DNA from: Limnanthes douglasii subsp. nivea
Taxonomy: Eukaryota > Streptophyta > Magnoliopsida > Brassicales > Limnanthaceae
Reading direction: 5' to 3'
Assembly: GCA_036936605.1 (NCBI GenBank)
Contig: JAUPFV010000005.1
Coordinates: forward strand, 233,273,770 to 233,337,769
Length of the DNA stretch: 64,000 nucleotides
Shown: piece after piece, positions 1 through 10,972 of the stretch
How positions within the stretch are numbered: position 1 is the stretch's first letter
Layout of the letters: each line of letters opens with the position of its first letter
Program-made: the position numbers and the translations under genes
The notes under the pieces: generated by a model
The model's input: the letters and a program-made list of their open reading frames with translations, nothing else
The model's database searches: none
Told to the model about the DNA's origin: nothing

Positions 1-150
1 AGCCTCCATTGACCGAACGGACATGGCTCTAATATTGATGTTATCTTAACCTTTTACTGGTGTTAAAACTTTGACCACCTTTGTATGCCAAAGTTCGAAG
101 CCCCAAGTTCCCACCGCACGCTCCCATGTGGATTTTCCTAAGACAATAAT
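1..150 (-). pseudogene. integrase zinc-binding (H2C2) domain relic
   Basis: The reverse complement reads VHMGACGGNLGLRTLAYKGG, which matches the conserved start of the gypsy integrase zinc domain (consensus around H-x-G-x-CG-NHSG-R-LA-K). It is followed by stops. The rest of the integrase would lie outside the window to the left. Confidence 0.65.
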
Positions 151-1093
151 CAAATTCTACTAGTGATAGGCATTTCAAGAGAGGGTAAGGGTACCCCTAC
201 ATAATAGATTTTCATCCATCATATCAACTTGTATGACTCACAACCTTAGCTTTTGTGCTTTTACTTTGTTGGTTGATTGCAACACTATGGTAATATATCC
301 CATTACCTCAGTTATCTATGTTGGTAATTCCGCTGTGATCGCACCGACCTCTTCTACCTCCTTTTTCACAAAGAATAATTTCCCTTATCTTTTAAATTGT
401 CCTTTTTCTAGCGCTTCTATAACACTTCTTTCGAAGGAAAATTGTCTGCTATGATGTTAAATTTTCAATTGATTTGTTCAAAAGTAACCTTGTTGAATGG
501 ATCACTCAGTTGTTGACTTGTTTAAAACACCACATCATTTGGTCCTTTGTCGCTTCATATTCTTCAAGGATCTGCTTTATTACTAGTTTAGAATCACTCC
601 TTACTCAGATAATTCCCGAGATGAATTCTATAATTTTTTGTAGGCCACTATCATGGCCTATTATTCAAAATCTTTGTTTAATATTCTAAAAGCAAAACTG
701 ATGGCCAACATTACTTCTTCTAATTATAGGTTTATAATATACACTCCCTCTCTGCATCCTCTCAGGTTAGAAGCATCGTTTACATACACCAACAACTATG
801 TGTTGGTGTTTTCTTCTTTCAGGGGTGTTTCTCTTACCCATTTGGATACAAATTCGACAAATACTTGCTATTTTATCGCACTCTAGGTTTGATGTCAAAT
901 TCCCCTAATTAATAACCAATTTGGTTAAATAGAGGTTTCCAGCGTACTCAATATTGATCTATTGGATAGAGATGTACGAACTTGCATTGTGTGGTCATGA
1001 AAGTACCTTCATAGCTTTCGGTCGGGCGTTACCAAACACGACACAATTATTTCTCAAGTACAATACCTTGTTTCGATCCTTAAGAGGTTTTTG

Positions 1094-1850
1094 TTAACAT
1101 AGTAGGTGGGCTATTGCACTTTTCTTCTTTCCACTACCAGGGTGGCGTTCACGGTGCATATTGATACCCCCAAGGTATGCGATGTAATTGTTTAGCTTCT
1201 TGAAAGTAAATTGGCATTCTTTGTTCCATTCAGACTTTCTTATCCCTCTCAAAAGTTTGAAACAAGAGAGGTACATACTCACATCTCTTGGGATGAATCT
1301 ATTAAGCGTCACTACTCTTCCATTCAATATTTAGACCTTCTTTATGGTTTGGGGCAAGTTCATCTTGTTCAATGTCATGATCTTGTTTGGGTCCGCATCA
1401 ATTCCTTCTTTGTAAACGATGAACCCGAGGAAATTACTTGAAATTAGCTCAAATAAACATTTGTGGGGTTTAGTTTCATATTGTGCCACCTCTGGATGGA
1501 ATTGTTTTTTAAAGGTCTTTAAGGTATGAGTTTTGATACTCATTTTTTAACAATATATTGTCGATGTATACTTTTATATTCTACCATAATTTTTATTTGA
1601 ATATATTTTTCATCATCTTTTGGAAAATGGAGCCTGTGTTTTTAACCCGAAGGGTATTACCATATAACAATGCAACCTCAGGTTCATGGTAAAAGAAGTT
1701 TTCTCTTGATCTCGTGGGTCAATTTTAATATGGTTGTACCTGCACTAGGCGTCCACGAATGACAAAATCTTGTGACTAGGAGTGACATCTACGAGTTGGT
1801 CTCTCCGTGGCATGAAGAAATGATCTTTTGGAAATTCTCAGTTGAGGCTT
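1094..1850 (-). pseudogene. Ty3/gypsy reverse transcriptase relic
   Basis: Three frames together give the RT palm. Around 1730-1800 is a broken version of the SFMDAYSGYNQI block, around 1640-1670 a broken VMPFGLKN block, and around 1555-1575 KVYIDNIL, the catalytic box with its second aspartate changed to asparagine. Then comes SNFLGFIVYKEGIDADPNKI (1331-1543) and LNGR-VTLNRFI with FFKLLRG-like wording (1094-1327), the start of the RT/RNase H connection. Stops and frameshifts separate all pieces, and the altered active site alone would abolish polymerase activity. Confidence 0.75.
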
Positions 1851-2476
1851 GTGAAAGCGATGCACATTCTCTATTTTTCGTTCTTATTTTTTATTAACAT
1901 GGGGTTTGCTACCCATTTGAATTATTTGACTTCCCTAATGTTACTCATGGATAATAACTATTCGACCTTCTTTTCAATTTCCTTTTAGCGCTCGGGTGCC
2001 AAGTGCGTCTTCTTTTGTTGCACCGACCTTACATGTTGGTCTATAATAAAATTATGAGTAGAAAAGTATTCGGGAATACCTATTACCAAGATGTCGTCTT
2101 ACGCAGAGACGTCTTCGTGTTCCTTTAGTAGGAGTATTAAACGTGACTTTATTTCATCCATCAGGTTCATTCTGATGGTAACTACTTGGTAAATTTCTTT
2201 CCTCGACAATAGCTCTTCTAATTCCTCCATTCTTCTAAACATGGATTAGTTTTCCCACAGGTCATCCACGAGGAGGGGTGTATCTAAGATCGCATGTTAA
2301 CATATTTTCACTCGGGCTAGTGTTTGTAGGGGGCGGGTCCCTGCTAAGTTATATGGATCCTCTCGAGTGTCTTTGTATGTCACATCACGGTATCTCTTGA
2401 TTAACCTTAATTTGTCTCATATTATGTATTTTATACATTGATGGTAAATAGAAGGAGCGACATTAAATACAAGCAG

Positions 2477-2660
2477 TCATGGTCTTTCTAAAACAAGGCT
2501 GTAGGGGACGGTTAGTCGAGTACCAAAAATTCCTCCATCATTTCCAACATTTTTTCTCAAGGGGGCAACAGATTTTGTATCATCCCCTATTATCAAATTA
2601 GGGGTAGTACAGAGGATGATGTTAAAGGGGATTCCACCTTTAAGAGGGGTGAAAAGCAAG
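2477..2660 (-). pseudogene. retropepsin C-terminal relic
   Basis: The short minus frame ends VPYSLVLERP, the counterpart of the YNAILGRPWL block that closes plant Ty3/gypsy proteases. It lies upstream (on the minus strand) of the RT pieces, as expected for protease. The catalytic D-T/S-G triad was not recognised. Confidence 0.5.
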
Positions 2661-2699
2661 TTTTATGTTGCCCTCTGCTCTATTGAGATTCTTGACATA

Positions 2700-4272
2700 T
2701 CGCATATTTCTACCTCAGCTGTTATTAGTAAGATGTCGTGAGTGAAATAAATACTGAGCTCTTTTAGCCTTCTTCTGCATGGTTAAATCACCTTTTTTCA
2801 AGAGTGATTTTTTGGTGGCTTATTGGCACTAACATTTACCTTTCTTGCTCAGAGAGGAGGATAATAATATGGCTTCTCGAGTGGTCCCCATCGTTACTCT
2901 TGCATAGTCAGTTCGGATATGTGATTGCGTACTTTTCCGACAACCAAACCAAAATGGTAAGGCAAAAATCACCAAAACGAATGATACTTGGATAATTTAA
3001 ACAATGAAATGTTAGAAGAACTTGAAAGGATTATGGAAACTTGTATAATATTACGAATATGATTCGTAAATAATATCTCTTGTTGTTGCTACTATTATCT
3101 CTAGTTTTCACCTCACCTACCAATACAACATTAACTCCTTAAATAGTGGTCTCGACTTGGAGGACTTTTAGATTATCACATCCTTATTGGCGCAGTCTTT
3201 TCTGGTCTTCTATACGATTTTCTAGTCTGATGTACGCCCTTGGGCTACTTTATCGTATAATATCATGCCAGACTTCTTTACATTATCATATACGATTTTT
3301 GTACACTTTTGTGCTACTTGGGTGGGTGGGTGGGGGGGGGGAGCGATTAGATTAAGTTCTTGTTGGCTAATGATCATGGGGTGCCAAGTACATGCTCATT
3401 GCCAGCTTATCGCGCGGATTCGTCAACTGTTTCTATCAGATCGCACCAAAGGGCCAGATGAGGCTTGGCTGAGTTTATTTAGGCTTTAGGAGGAAAGTTC
3501 CTCGAAATAACCAAATTGGCCAACCTAGCCTTAGGTGACCAACGGGTCTCTTAAGGTCATACATCCAAGTTAGGCCAGCTAGTTCATTATGGTCTTAAGA
3601 CATCAGGTTGTCGTTTAAGGTCGTTCGGTCGGCGTGCTCTATCACATCTCACATCGAGGTTGAGTCTCATGGGTTTAGGTTGAGTTGCATATCCACCAAC
3701 ACACCATTTTATGACGGCCAAGATCCTCCAACACCGAAGTTTTGATGACTTAGCTTTTTTTTATATGATTGTATTAAACTTTTTTATTGTATTAAAAATC
3801 ATCATTACTTTATTTAATATAAAAAATTTCAACAATTTTAAATATATAGTTAAAAGATTTAATAAACTATTAGTTGAAAGATCTAATAAACTATTTAAAA
3901 TTAGCTTAATATATAGTTAAATTATCTAATAAATTATTTAAAATATTTAATAGTTGAATGATCTAAATGTCTCAAAGTTTCAACAACTATAAAAATAATA
4001 ATTAAAAGATTTAGCAAACTATTAGTTTAAATATAAAAAATCTAATAAACTATTTAGAATATCTAATTGAAATATATTTTTATAGCAAAATAAGACCTTC
4101 TGTCCCCGTAATAATGAGTACAATACTTTCAGGAAATAATGTTCCCAATTGGAATTAATATCGATTCTGATAATTCTACTTCATCTTCTTTTCAGCTCCT
4201 GATTTTTCGCTCAATGGCCGACGAGATTAACACCATATTCTAATCAAATCTTAATTCAAATTTTAATAGCTA
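2700..4272. other. no recognised gene; AT-rich spacer
   Basis: No protein family was recognised in either strand. It may contain the leader or gag end of the relic to its left, or downstream parts of the ATR locus, but neither can be shown. A guanine-rich run (GGGTGGGTGGGTGGGG type) lies at about 3328-3342. From about 3700 the sequence becomes very AT-rich. Confidence 0.5.
3830..4075. repeat. degenerate short tandem AT-rich repeats
   Basis: The phrase ATCTAATAAACTATTTA and close variants recurs several times, for example near 3855, 3881, 3925 and 4039, with irregular spacing. It looks like a decayed minisatellite. Confidence 0.5.
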
Positions 4273-4277
4273 CCTTC

Positions 4278-4600
4278 TGTTACAGGACTCGTTATGAATG
4301 ATAAATCCAAACTATAAACCCGATGAAAGGTTCGAAGAATGGTAGAATAAGGACTAGGAGATAATGCTGTAAGTAAGAAGACTACCTCTAAGAACACAAA
4401 TTCTCTTCAATGAGTATATGAATAGACAATAGAGAGAGATTAAATAACTTGAAATTATGATTATGCCTTTTCAGATTTCCTGTCTCTCTTACAAAGAGAT
4501 TGAGAGTCATAAATAAAGAGAACCAAACACACATGAGTATAGGGCTTAAATGAATGAAAACTAACAGTAGGAGTAGGACACCAATACGATCTCTGTAATA
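4278..4600 (-). repeat. chromovirus 3' LTR
   Basis: Nearly identical to 9228-9551. The ends are the inverted pair TGTTACA and TGTAATA (one terminal CA decayed to TA). Scattered substitutions separate the two LTRs, so the insertion is not recent. Confidence 0.93.
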
Positions 4601-4615
4601 TTGCCCCCTTCTTCG
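4601..4615 (-). other. polypurine tract of chromovirus
   Basis: The minus strand reads GAAGAAGGGGGCAA directly before the 3' LTR, the position and composition expected of the plus-strand primer of reverse transcription. Confidence 0.8.
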
Positions 4616-4629
4616 GAACATCCTTGTCA

Positions 4630-5334
4630 TCAAGGATTGAAATTTGGATACTTGGCGGCGAATTTTTGGTAAAACTCCCAAGTAGCGGCCGATGACGGAT
4701 AACCCTTCCATTGAACGAGAACTTTGGTGACAGCGGCGTTGCGGTGCTTGACTATTTTGCGTTCCAAGATTGCTTTGGGTTCTTTAGAATTTCCCAAGTC
4801 GGCGAGGTATGGAGGCAGAGCAGAGATTGTTGACGGTGGGTTAGGGCAAAACTTCAGTTGGCTCACATGAAAAACGTCGTGAATGGCTGCGGTGGCCGGA
4901 AGCTCCAGCTTGTAGGCAACGCTCCCAATTTTATTTGTAACACGAAAAGGACCATAATATTTCAGAGCAAGCTTATTTGGTACCTTATTTGTTTTCAACA
5001 AATTCTGCCGGTATGGTTGGAGCTTGAGGTACACGTAATCTCCTAGGTTGAATGCGCGGTGGGAGCGGTGTAAATCTGCAGTTTGCTTCATTCGATGTTG
5101 GGCACGATTTGAATGAAACTTTAACATCCGGAGGATATCTTCCCGCTTTTGCAGAGTCTTATCGATAGTGGGTGACTTGCTTTCTCCGGGTAGGTAAGGC
5201 AGGTGGGTTGGAGGCGGGTATCCGTAGACGGCTTCGAACGGCGTCATGCGTGTAGCGGTGTGGTAGGTGGTATTATACCACCACTCGGCTAAGGAAAGCC
5301 ATTTAGACCATGTGGTTGGAGCTTCACCTGTCAT
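4630..5334 (-). pseudogene. chromovirus integrase C-terminus with chromodomain
   Basis: The longest open frame of the element, 234 codons. It holds the end of the integrase core (WWYNTTYHTATRMTPFEAVY), the GPY/F region (NKLALKYYGPFRVTNKIGSV, then HDVFHVSQLK) and a C-terminal chromodomain (KAILERKIVKHRNAAVTKVL, then QWKGYPSSAATWEF). Chromodomains of this type are thought to steer integration to particular chromatin. The start is not a true start: the frame is a remnant of the longer pol. The chromodomain aromatic positions W and W-E are still visible. Confidence 0.9.
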
Positions 5335-5916
5335 ACATCGTAAATAAGTCTCAAGTGTTCGGTTAGTGACCTCTGTTTGGCATCGGTTTGTGGATGATAG
5401 GTGGAAGAATTTCGAAGATCCACTTCATGTACTCGAAAACGTTCTTGCCAAATTTCGCTTAGAAAAGTAGGGTCTCGATCGCTAATAAGCTCCTTCAGCA
5501 TAACATGGTGTTTGAAGACATTATCGAGATAAATGTTGCAATATCAAAAGTGGTATATGGATGCGAGATAGCGATGAAGTGCGCTTGTTTTCTTAACCGA
5601 TCGATAACGACAAGTATACAATGCTTCCCGGCTGATTTTGGAAGTCCTTAGATAAACTCAAGGCTAACTGATTCCCAAAGTCCGTCCGGTATCGGCAGTG
5701 GCTGTAACAGACCTTGTCGTTTTGTCCTGTCGTATTTGTTTCGTTGACATATCGCACAGTTCCGTACATAATTTTGTATTTCCGTACTCATTTTCGGCCA
5801 ATAAAATAGATTTTTAGCACAGTGAAGAGTAGAGTCATGACCCGAGTGACCTCCAACCGCTGAATCATGTAACCACTGAAGAATTGATAATTTGGTGTCT
5901 TTGTGGTTTCTGATAA
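5335..5916 (-). pseudogene. chromovirus integrase zinc domain and catalytic core
   Basis: The minus strand gives LHDSAVGGHSGHDSTLHCAK, YVRNCAICQRNKYD (H2C2 zinc domain), then PKSAGKHCILVVIDRLRKQA and SDRDPTFLSEIWQE (catalytic aspartate region) and TYHPQTDAKQ. A stop replaces a residue just before GLPKSAG, and the last glutamate block is frameshifted. This is too broken for any long frame. Confidence 0.85.
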
Positions 5917-6458
5917 CTAGCTTTCCTTTCCTGCGCAGTTGTTATTGGTGTACGTATAGTGCGGATGAAAATTCGTACCAGCAACAATATCGTCGATGAT
6001 TTGTTTGAGGGAAGGATCAGATTGCCAAAGAAGCCGGATTGAATCGAAAAAACCCGATTGAACCGTAGACAATGTAAGACTAAGGAGTTGTGAACCGGAA
6101 ACCCGTGATAGAGCATCGGCAGCGTGGTTTTCTTTTCCGTGTTTGTACTCAATAACAAAATTGTAACCCATCAACTTAGAAAGCCACATGTATTGAAAAG
6201 GAGTAGTAACCTTTTGCTCCATCATATATTTGATACTCTTTTGATCGGTTTTGATGATGAATAAGCCATGAGTAAGGTAAGCATGCCGTTGTTGAACTGC
6301 ATACATAACCGCAAGTAACTCCTTTTCATAAACCGAAATTTGTTGGTGTCGAGGTCCCAAAGCTCGACTAATAAATTATATCGGAGGATTCTCTTGCATA
6401 AGAACTGCTCCGATCTTGACGTTAGAGGAATTGGTCTTGACGATAAAAGTTTTATCAA
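5917..6458 (-). pseudogene. chromovirus RNase H
   Basis: Overlapping frames give SVYEKELLAVMYAVQQ, FIIKTDQKSIKYMMEQK and YKHGKENHAADALSRV, the classical end of the gypsy RNase H. The N-terminal part lies in a different frame (6361-6458) and there is a TAA between the two. Confidence 0.88.
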
Positions 6459-6582
6459 AATCCGGTAAGGCTAAAACAAGAGTAGACGATAAAGCTCTTT
6501 TTAAAGCTGTAAAAGCCGCGTTTGCTTCATCATTCCATTCGAAACCATCTTTTTTTTAACAAGTTGGCCATGGGCCTAGCGA

Positions 6583-7418
6583 TCACGCTATATCCTTTAA
6601 TGAACCTCCGATAGTAATTAGCAAGTCCCAAGAACTGCGTAATATTTTTTGTGTGGTCGATGTAGGCCATTGCGTAATACTGTCAACTTTACCCGGATCA
6701 GTTTCAACTCCCTTTTCCGAAATGAAGTGTCCCAAATATTCAATTATGGTTGCTCCAAAAATATATTTTCTTTCTTTGAGGTAAAGTTGTTGTTGGTGGA
6801 GGATCTCGAAAACGGTTTGTAGGTGGGTGAGATGTGCTTCCCAAGTAGAGCTATACACCAAAATATCATCGGAAAAAACGAGTACAAACTTTTGCGTAAC
6901 TTCACTAAAAATGTGATTCATGAGGCTCTGAAAAATACAAGGGGCATTTGTGAGACCAAACGGCATAACAACATATTCATAGTGTCCGGAGTGAGTCTTG
7001 AATGCTGTTTTATAGATATCTTCAGGTGACATTCGTAGTTGGTGAAAACCCGCACGGAGGTCCAATTTTGAAAAGTATACAGCCCCACCAAATTCATCTA
7101 ACAGGTCTTCTAACCGTAGAATAAGATATTTTTCAAAACAATCGGGGAAGCATACGGACTAGAACTATGTTCGATTATTCCTTGGTTTAACATATCCTTT
7201 ATCATCTTGTCTATTTCATCCTTTTGAAGGGATGAGTAGCGATAGGGTCGGAGATTAACGGGATTAAAACCGCTTACCACAGAAATTTTATGATTAAACC
7301 CTTCACGAAAAGGCGGTAAAGTTGTGGGTTCGACAAAAATTCCTGAGTACGAACGGATCAACTCACGCAGCGTAGAGTCTGTAGAAAATTCTGTTTTGGT
7401 CGCCGAAATATGAGACAA
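6583..7418 (-). pseudogene. chromovirus reverse transcriptase
   Basis: The N-terminal part (7110-7418) contains FNPVNLRPYRYSSLQKDEID and IIEHSSSPYASPIVL. The palm (6583-7065) has DLRAGFHQLRM, YVVMPFGLTNAP and VFSDDILVYS, so the catalytic aspartates are present in an F-S-D-D box. The thumb piece EYLGHFISEKGVETDP follows. A frame break near 7065-7110 removes about 15 residues of reading frame, and the RT/RNase H connection near 6583 is shifted. It would have copied the element RNA into DNA. Confidence 0.9.
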
Positions 7419-7613
7419 AAGAGCTTTTGGGTTTAAGTCGTCTCACACGTTATATGTTATCTCATGGCCAAACAACAATGCGATCTGAGGTTCTTGAAGC
7501 ATTAACTTGTTCAAACTTGCTCCGTTGATCGCCTTACAACCCTTGTTTACATTCCCACGTAGCACATGCTTCAAACCATTAAGGTTGACTTCCATTCGGA
7601 GCTTGAGAAAATC

Positions 7614-8337
7614 TCATAAAATTGGACCGAGAGTGTGCAACCATTGAATACCTAGCACAAAATCACAACAGTCAAGGTACTTTCCAAGAAAAATTGCTAC
7701 ACTTGTATTTTGTAACAATTGTGCTTCCCAGGGCTCCGGAAACCACCATCGGTTTTGTCGCTTCGAGAGGGCAACCGATTTCATTGGCAACCTTTCGGTC
7801 CAAGAAGTTGTTTGTACTCCCGGGATCAATCCAAATGTGGATCTTTCGCTTACCACTTTGTCCTGTCAAACGCATACAATTGAAGGTTGTGTTGCCCGTC
7901 AGTGCGTGTAGCGATATCATATGCGGTTGTGTTTGCTCTGACTCAACAGCCGTTGTGTTGACGACGTCATGAACCTCATCTACATCGGAAAGTTCAGATT
8001 CTGCATCACCTTCCATGATATATATATATATGAGCCTTGCGATGGGTTTGTTGATGGCCGGGAGTGAAGATTTCATCGCAATACATGCATAGACCTTTTT
8101 GTTTGCGATCTTGCATCTCTTGCCAAGTAAATTTTTGGGGTGTTTGGTTGTTGTTTGTTGAGATAAAATTTGGCGTCTGATGTGTTTGGGTGTTGGTAGG
8201 GGCAGTGGGTAAAAGGGGTGGCTTGGTGTTTTCATTCGGATATTTCGGTGTTTGATAGGCGTTTTGAGTAGAATAGGTGTTGGGTTTGAATGAGGGTCGT
8301 TATGGTTTGTGAGGAAGTAGGCGTAAATATGATTCAT
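7614..8337 (-). pseudogene. chromovirus gag C-terminus and protease
   Basis: Around 8060-8100 one frame gives CMYCDEIFTPGH, a decayed C-x2-C-x4-H zinc knuckle. The protease follows, with HIWIDPGSTNNFLD at about 7800-7850: the usual catalytic D-S-G-S has become D-P-G-S. The end of the protease (CDFVLGIQWLHTLGPIL) lies in another frame at 7614-7700. A TA dinucleotide run at 8019-8031 lies between knuckle and protease and may have caused one frameshift. Confidence 0.8.
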
Positions 8338-9165
8338 GCATAATAGCTATTTTTGCTGCTTCGGCAACGGATTCCATATTATGAAACTGTCTCACATGAA
8401 GCTGCAAATGTGGATTTAGATTAGTTAAGTTAAAACTTAACGCATGGGCGCGTGGTAGGGATAATCGTGTGAGTCCACACTCAAATTTATCATGAAACAC
8501 CTCAACCAAATCGGTCTCTTGTTGTAAGCTAACCAACTCCGATAATGGATCAACATACAAACCTCCAAAATGAGTAGAAATTGCAAGAACATATTCTGTC
8601 CAGGGTGGGTATCGATTGAAACATTCTGCAATATAGTTGTGGTGCCATTGCAATGCATTTCCTGTCATATGGATAGTAGCGAGTCTTACCTTCGATTCAT
8701 CTAGCGTTCCGTCAAGCGCAAAGAATTGTTCGCATTTAAAAATCCAATCGCGTAGGTCGAATCCATCAAAAATAGGAAACCCAACCTTAGTAAGGCGGGT
8801 GAGCAAACCGTTTGTTGGTGTCGTACTACGCTCCTAATTAGTTCCACGATTCGAACCGGGGACAAGGTTCAGCAAATCGGGTGGTTCCAGAGAGAATGTT
8901 TGGGGAAGTATCGTGAAAACGTCGGAATGTGAAGGATCGTCGTCAACCAGCGACGCTTTTCAGGGTTCTGTGTAATAGGGCGTAGCTCCGCAAACATGTT
9001 CTTAATTTCGTTGAATCGAGAAGTCATCTCATTCCTCAATAGATCGTTTTGTTGGAGTTGAGCCACACGATTTTCTTCATTTTGCTTGGCTTGATCGGCC
9101 TGAACTTGCTTCATCTCCTTAAGTTGCTTGTTAACCTCGATCAAAGTTTGTGCCCTAGTTTCCAT
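8300..9165 (-). pseudogene. chromovirus gag
   Basis: Starts at METRAQTLIEVNKQLKEM, a charged N-terminus predicted to be helical, 63 bp inside the 5' LTR. After a frame break near 8830 it continues as the retrotransposon gag core (8300-8806: FPIFDGFDLRDWIFKCEQFF, then NALQWHHNY and the Q-E-T-D-L-V-E-V-F-HDKFE block). This is the capsid-like structural protein of the element. The N-terminal piece and the core are in different frames and at least one stop separates them. Confidence 0.85.
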
Positions 9166-9210
9166 GACTGCTTATTTTGAAGTAGAAAAAAAATCTGGGT
9201 CCGGAAGATC

Positions 9211-9227
9211 GATGGCTGTGATACTAA
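9211..9227 (-). other. primer-binding site, initiator tRNA-Met type
   Basis: Immediately inside the 5' LTR the minus strand reads TAGTATCACAGC, two mismatches from TGGTATCAGAGC, the complement of the plant initiator tRNA-Met 3' end. Confidence 0.75.
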
Positions 9228-9551
9228 TATTACAGGACTCGTTAGGCACGATAAATCCAAACTAGAAACCCGACGAAAGGTTTGAAGAATGGTAGAATAA
9301 GGACTAGGAGATAATGCTGTAAGTAAGAAGATTACCTCTAAGAACACAAATTCTCTTCAATGGGTATATAAATAGACAATAGAGAGAGATAAAATAACTT
9401 GAAATTATGATTATGCCTTTTCGGAGTTCCTTTCTCTGTTACATATAGATTTAGAGTCATAAATAAAGAGAACCAAACAGACATCAATTTAGGGCTTAAA
9501 TGAATGAAAAATTAAGAGTAGGAGTAGGAGACCAATAGGATCTCTGTAACA
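9228..9551 (-). repeat. chromovirus 5' LTR
   Basis: Partner of 4278-4600. In the minus-strand sense it starts TGTTACA at 9551 and ends at 9228, where the terminal CA has become TA. A TATA-like TATATAAATAG stretch lies near 9364-9374 in the plus-strand reading. Confidence 0.93.
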
Positions 9552-9704
9552 CCTTCCAATTGGATAGAATCCATAAGCTTTGGGGATTAGATCATGGATT
9601 CTGAAATAATGATGAAGAACTAAATGAAGACCCGTCTCTTGATTGACAAAATGCAAAGAAAGAGGAATACAAATCAGCTTCAAATCTGAGAAAAGCTTTA
9701 GGGA

Positions 9705-10454
9705 ACCATGATTCCATGGAAATTGCAGAATCTAAATGTTATCCCTCTGAGCATATGTGATAGAACATCAAGAAGACCAGACCATAAGACGAATAATGGC
9801 ATTGATAATACCACTTTAGTTCTCACTCTCTCAGACTCATCACGAAGAGCCAAATCAAAGACTTCGAGATCACTTTCAGTTTTTAAGATCGAACCCAGCT
9901 TTGACATCACTCGAACTGAGATATATTTCGCTTTGGAAGGAGGGTTTGTGACCACAACAGATTGCGTCACGAGTGCTTTAGCATCACATGAATAAGGTGG
10001 GCACGATTATCTTCATTCATCAAAAAAAATAAAATTCCATTGAAACATAGCTTTGAATACTATGAAGTTCTTCCAGGTAGATAAAAATGTCAAAAACAAT
10101 AGAACTTCCTTCTTTTACCTTCTCAGATATCCAGGTGATCCATTCATACATTTACTGAAACACGCATAGTGACAACTTCTTTGCATGATACAAACAAGAA
10201 GCAATGCTAAGCATGCTAGGAGCTGGAATTGCAGCTTCTGTTTTTAAGGAATCAGGTTTCGTATTGCCAAGCCTCAATACCTTAACGAATTTGAGAACTG
10301 ACTCATACATATTGTCTGCATAATCTTCTTCACTGCCAAAGTTAACTATACGAGAATGATTAATCTCCAGTTGCATGTTAACATCCACATCCTTGGTTTC
10401 TTTATTCATCTTTTGGCATTTGACAGGTGAATTATCACCATCCTCCACACGCCT
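9705..10454 (-). pseudogene. ATR: ATR-like kinase gene fragment, downstream half
   Basis: The minus strand encodes pieces collinear with the N-terminal HEAT-repeat region of plant ATR, the DNA-damage checkpoint kinase. In order: RVEDGDNSPVKCQKMNKETK, then YADNMYESVLKFVKV with LSIASCLYHAK, then MYEWITWISEKVKEG and VFDIFIYLEELH, and after frameshifts KYISVRVMSKLGSI with LALRDESERVRTKVVLSMPL and VLWSGLLDVLSHML. These match Arabidopsis ATR as I remember it in the same order and spacing. A nonsense TAA lies at 10152-10154, directly before MYEWITW, and there are frameshifts around 10010-10030. A weak continuation (DLIPKAYGFYPIG) reaches the chromovirus TSD near 9557. No kinase domain is present. 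Confidence 0.82.
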
Positions 10455-10946
10455 TGTTAAGCCTACTGCTACTAAGGCTCCTAGTACTAGCACCGGCGAC
10501 GATGACGGTAATCGGAGACAGACAGAGGAGCAGGTGAAATGGAAGAGGCTGGTCTAGGGATCTGATTTGGGAACAGACCTCCTCTTCCCTCTCTTGAGAA
10601 ACGACTATCCTCATAGTTGTTTCTCACCCTTTTGAGTGTTGGGCTTGGATCGACGCAGCTCAACCAACAAGACCAATTCAGGCCTTCAAATCATCCTATC
10701 ACACATGAATAAGTTGTGAAACAAATTGGCATTAAATCCAGCCTTACAAAAATATTTTTTCACATGTGTAAATGTGTAAATTGTACTATCCTTATCCACA
10801 ATTCTGTTGTAACAAGAAAGATTGCCACTGCTGCTCTAACTGTGTATAAATAGTAGGAGTGGGATTCACAAAAATCTAAGGAAAAAGAAATACAATTACA
10901 AATTAAAATACATATCTTGATCTTATTTTTTCTTCCAACTTTCACT
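10455..10946 (+). repeat. copia 5' LTR
   Basis: Nearly identical to 17238-17728. Starts TGTTAAGCC. The end placed by the TSD is CTTTCACT, so the LTR does not close with the canonical CA. A TATA-like TATAAATAG lies near 10846-10854. Confidence 0.92.
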
Positions 10947-10958
10947 TGCTATCAGAGC
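10947..10958 (+). other. copia primer-binding site, initiator tRNA-Met type
   Basis: TGCTATCAGAGC follows the 5' LTR immediately, one mismatch from TGGTATCAGAGC. Confidence 0.85.
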
Positions 10959-10972
10959 ACACTAAGCCATGA

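Larger units (their letters stand above)
1..2700 (-). mobile_element. degenerate Ty3/gypsy pol relic, 5'-truncated by window edge
   Basis: Translating the minus strand in shifting frames gives recognisable pieces of a plant Ty3/gypsy polyprotein in the proper order: protease near 2480-2660, reverse transcriptase near 1330-1850, the RT/RNase H connection near 1100-1330, and the integrase zinc-binding region at 1-150. No frame stays open beyond about 75 codons, so it cannot be coding. The wording of the RT and zinc-finger pieces is closest to the Tat-type group, like copies A and C further right, but it is clearly more diverged. No LTR was found for it: the 3' end lies beyond the window start and the 5' end dissolves after about 2700. 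Confidence 0.75.
4278..9551 (-). mobile_element. chromovirus (Ty3/gypsy, Reina-like) LTR retrotransposon
   Basis: Complete but dead element. LTRs are at 4278-4600 and 9228-9551, and a perfect 5-bp TSD CCTTC flanks it at 4273-4277 and 9552-9556. Read on the minus strand the order is 5' LTR, primer-binding site, gag, zinc knuckle, protease, RT, RNase H, integrase with chromodomain, polypurine tract, 3' LTR. The total of about 5.27 kb with LTRs of about 323 bp and a C-terminal chromodomain fits the Reina branch of plant chromoviruses; the branch is an inference from size and layout. All coding parts carry frameshifts or stops. It landed beside or in the last recognisable part of the ATR pseudogene. 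Confidence 0.93.

Noticed and set aside
233..886. Open plus-strand frames of 71-77 codons
   Set aside because: They are antisense shadows of the minus-strand gypsy relic (RNase H/integrase region) and show no family signature.
3328..3342. Telomere-like or G-quadruplex-forming repeat
   Set aside because: The G-rich run is short and single and lacks the TTTAGGG unit; a quadruplex is possible but nothing else supports a function.
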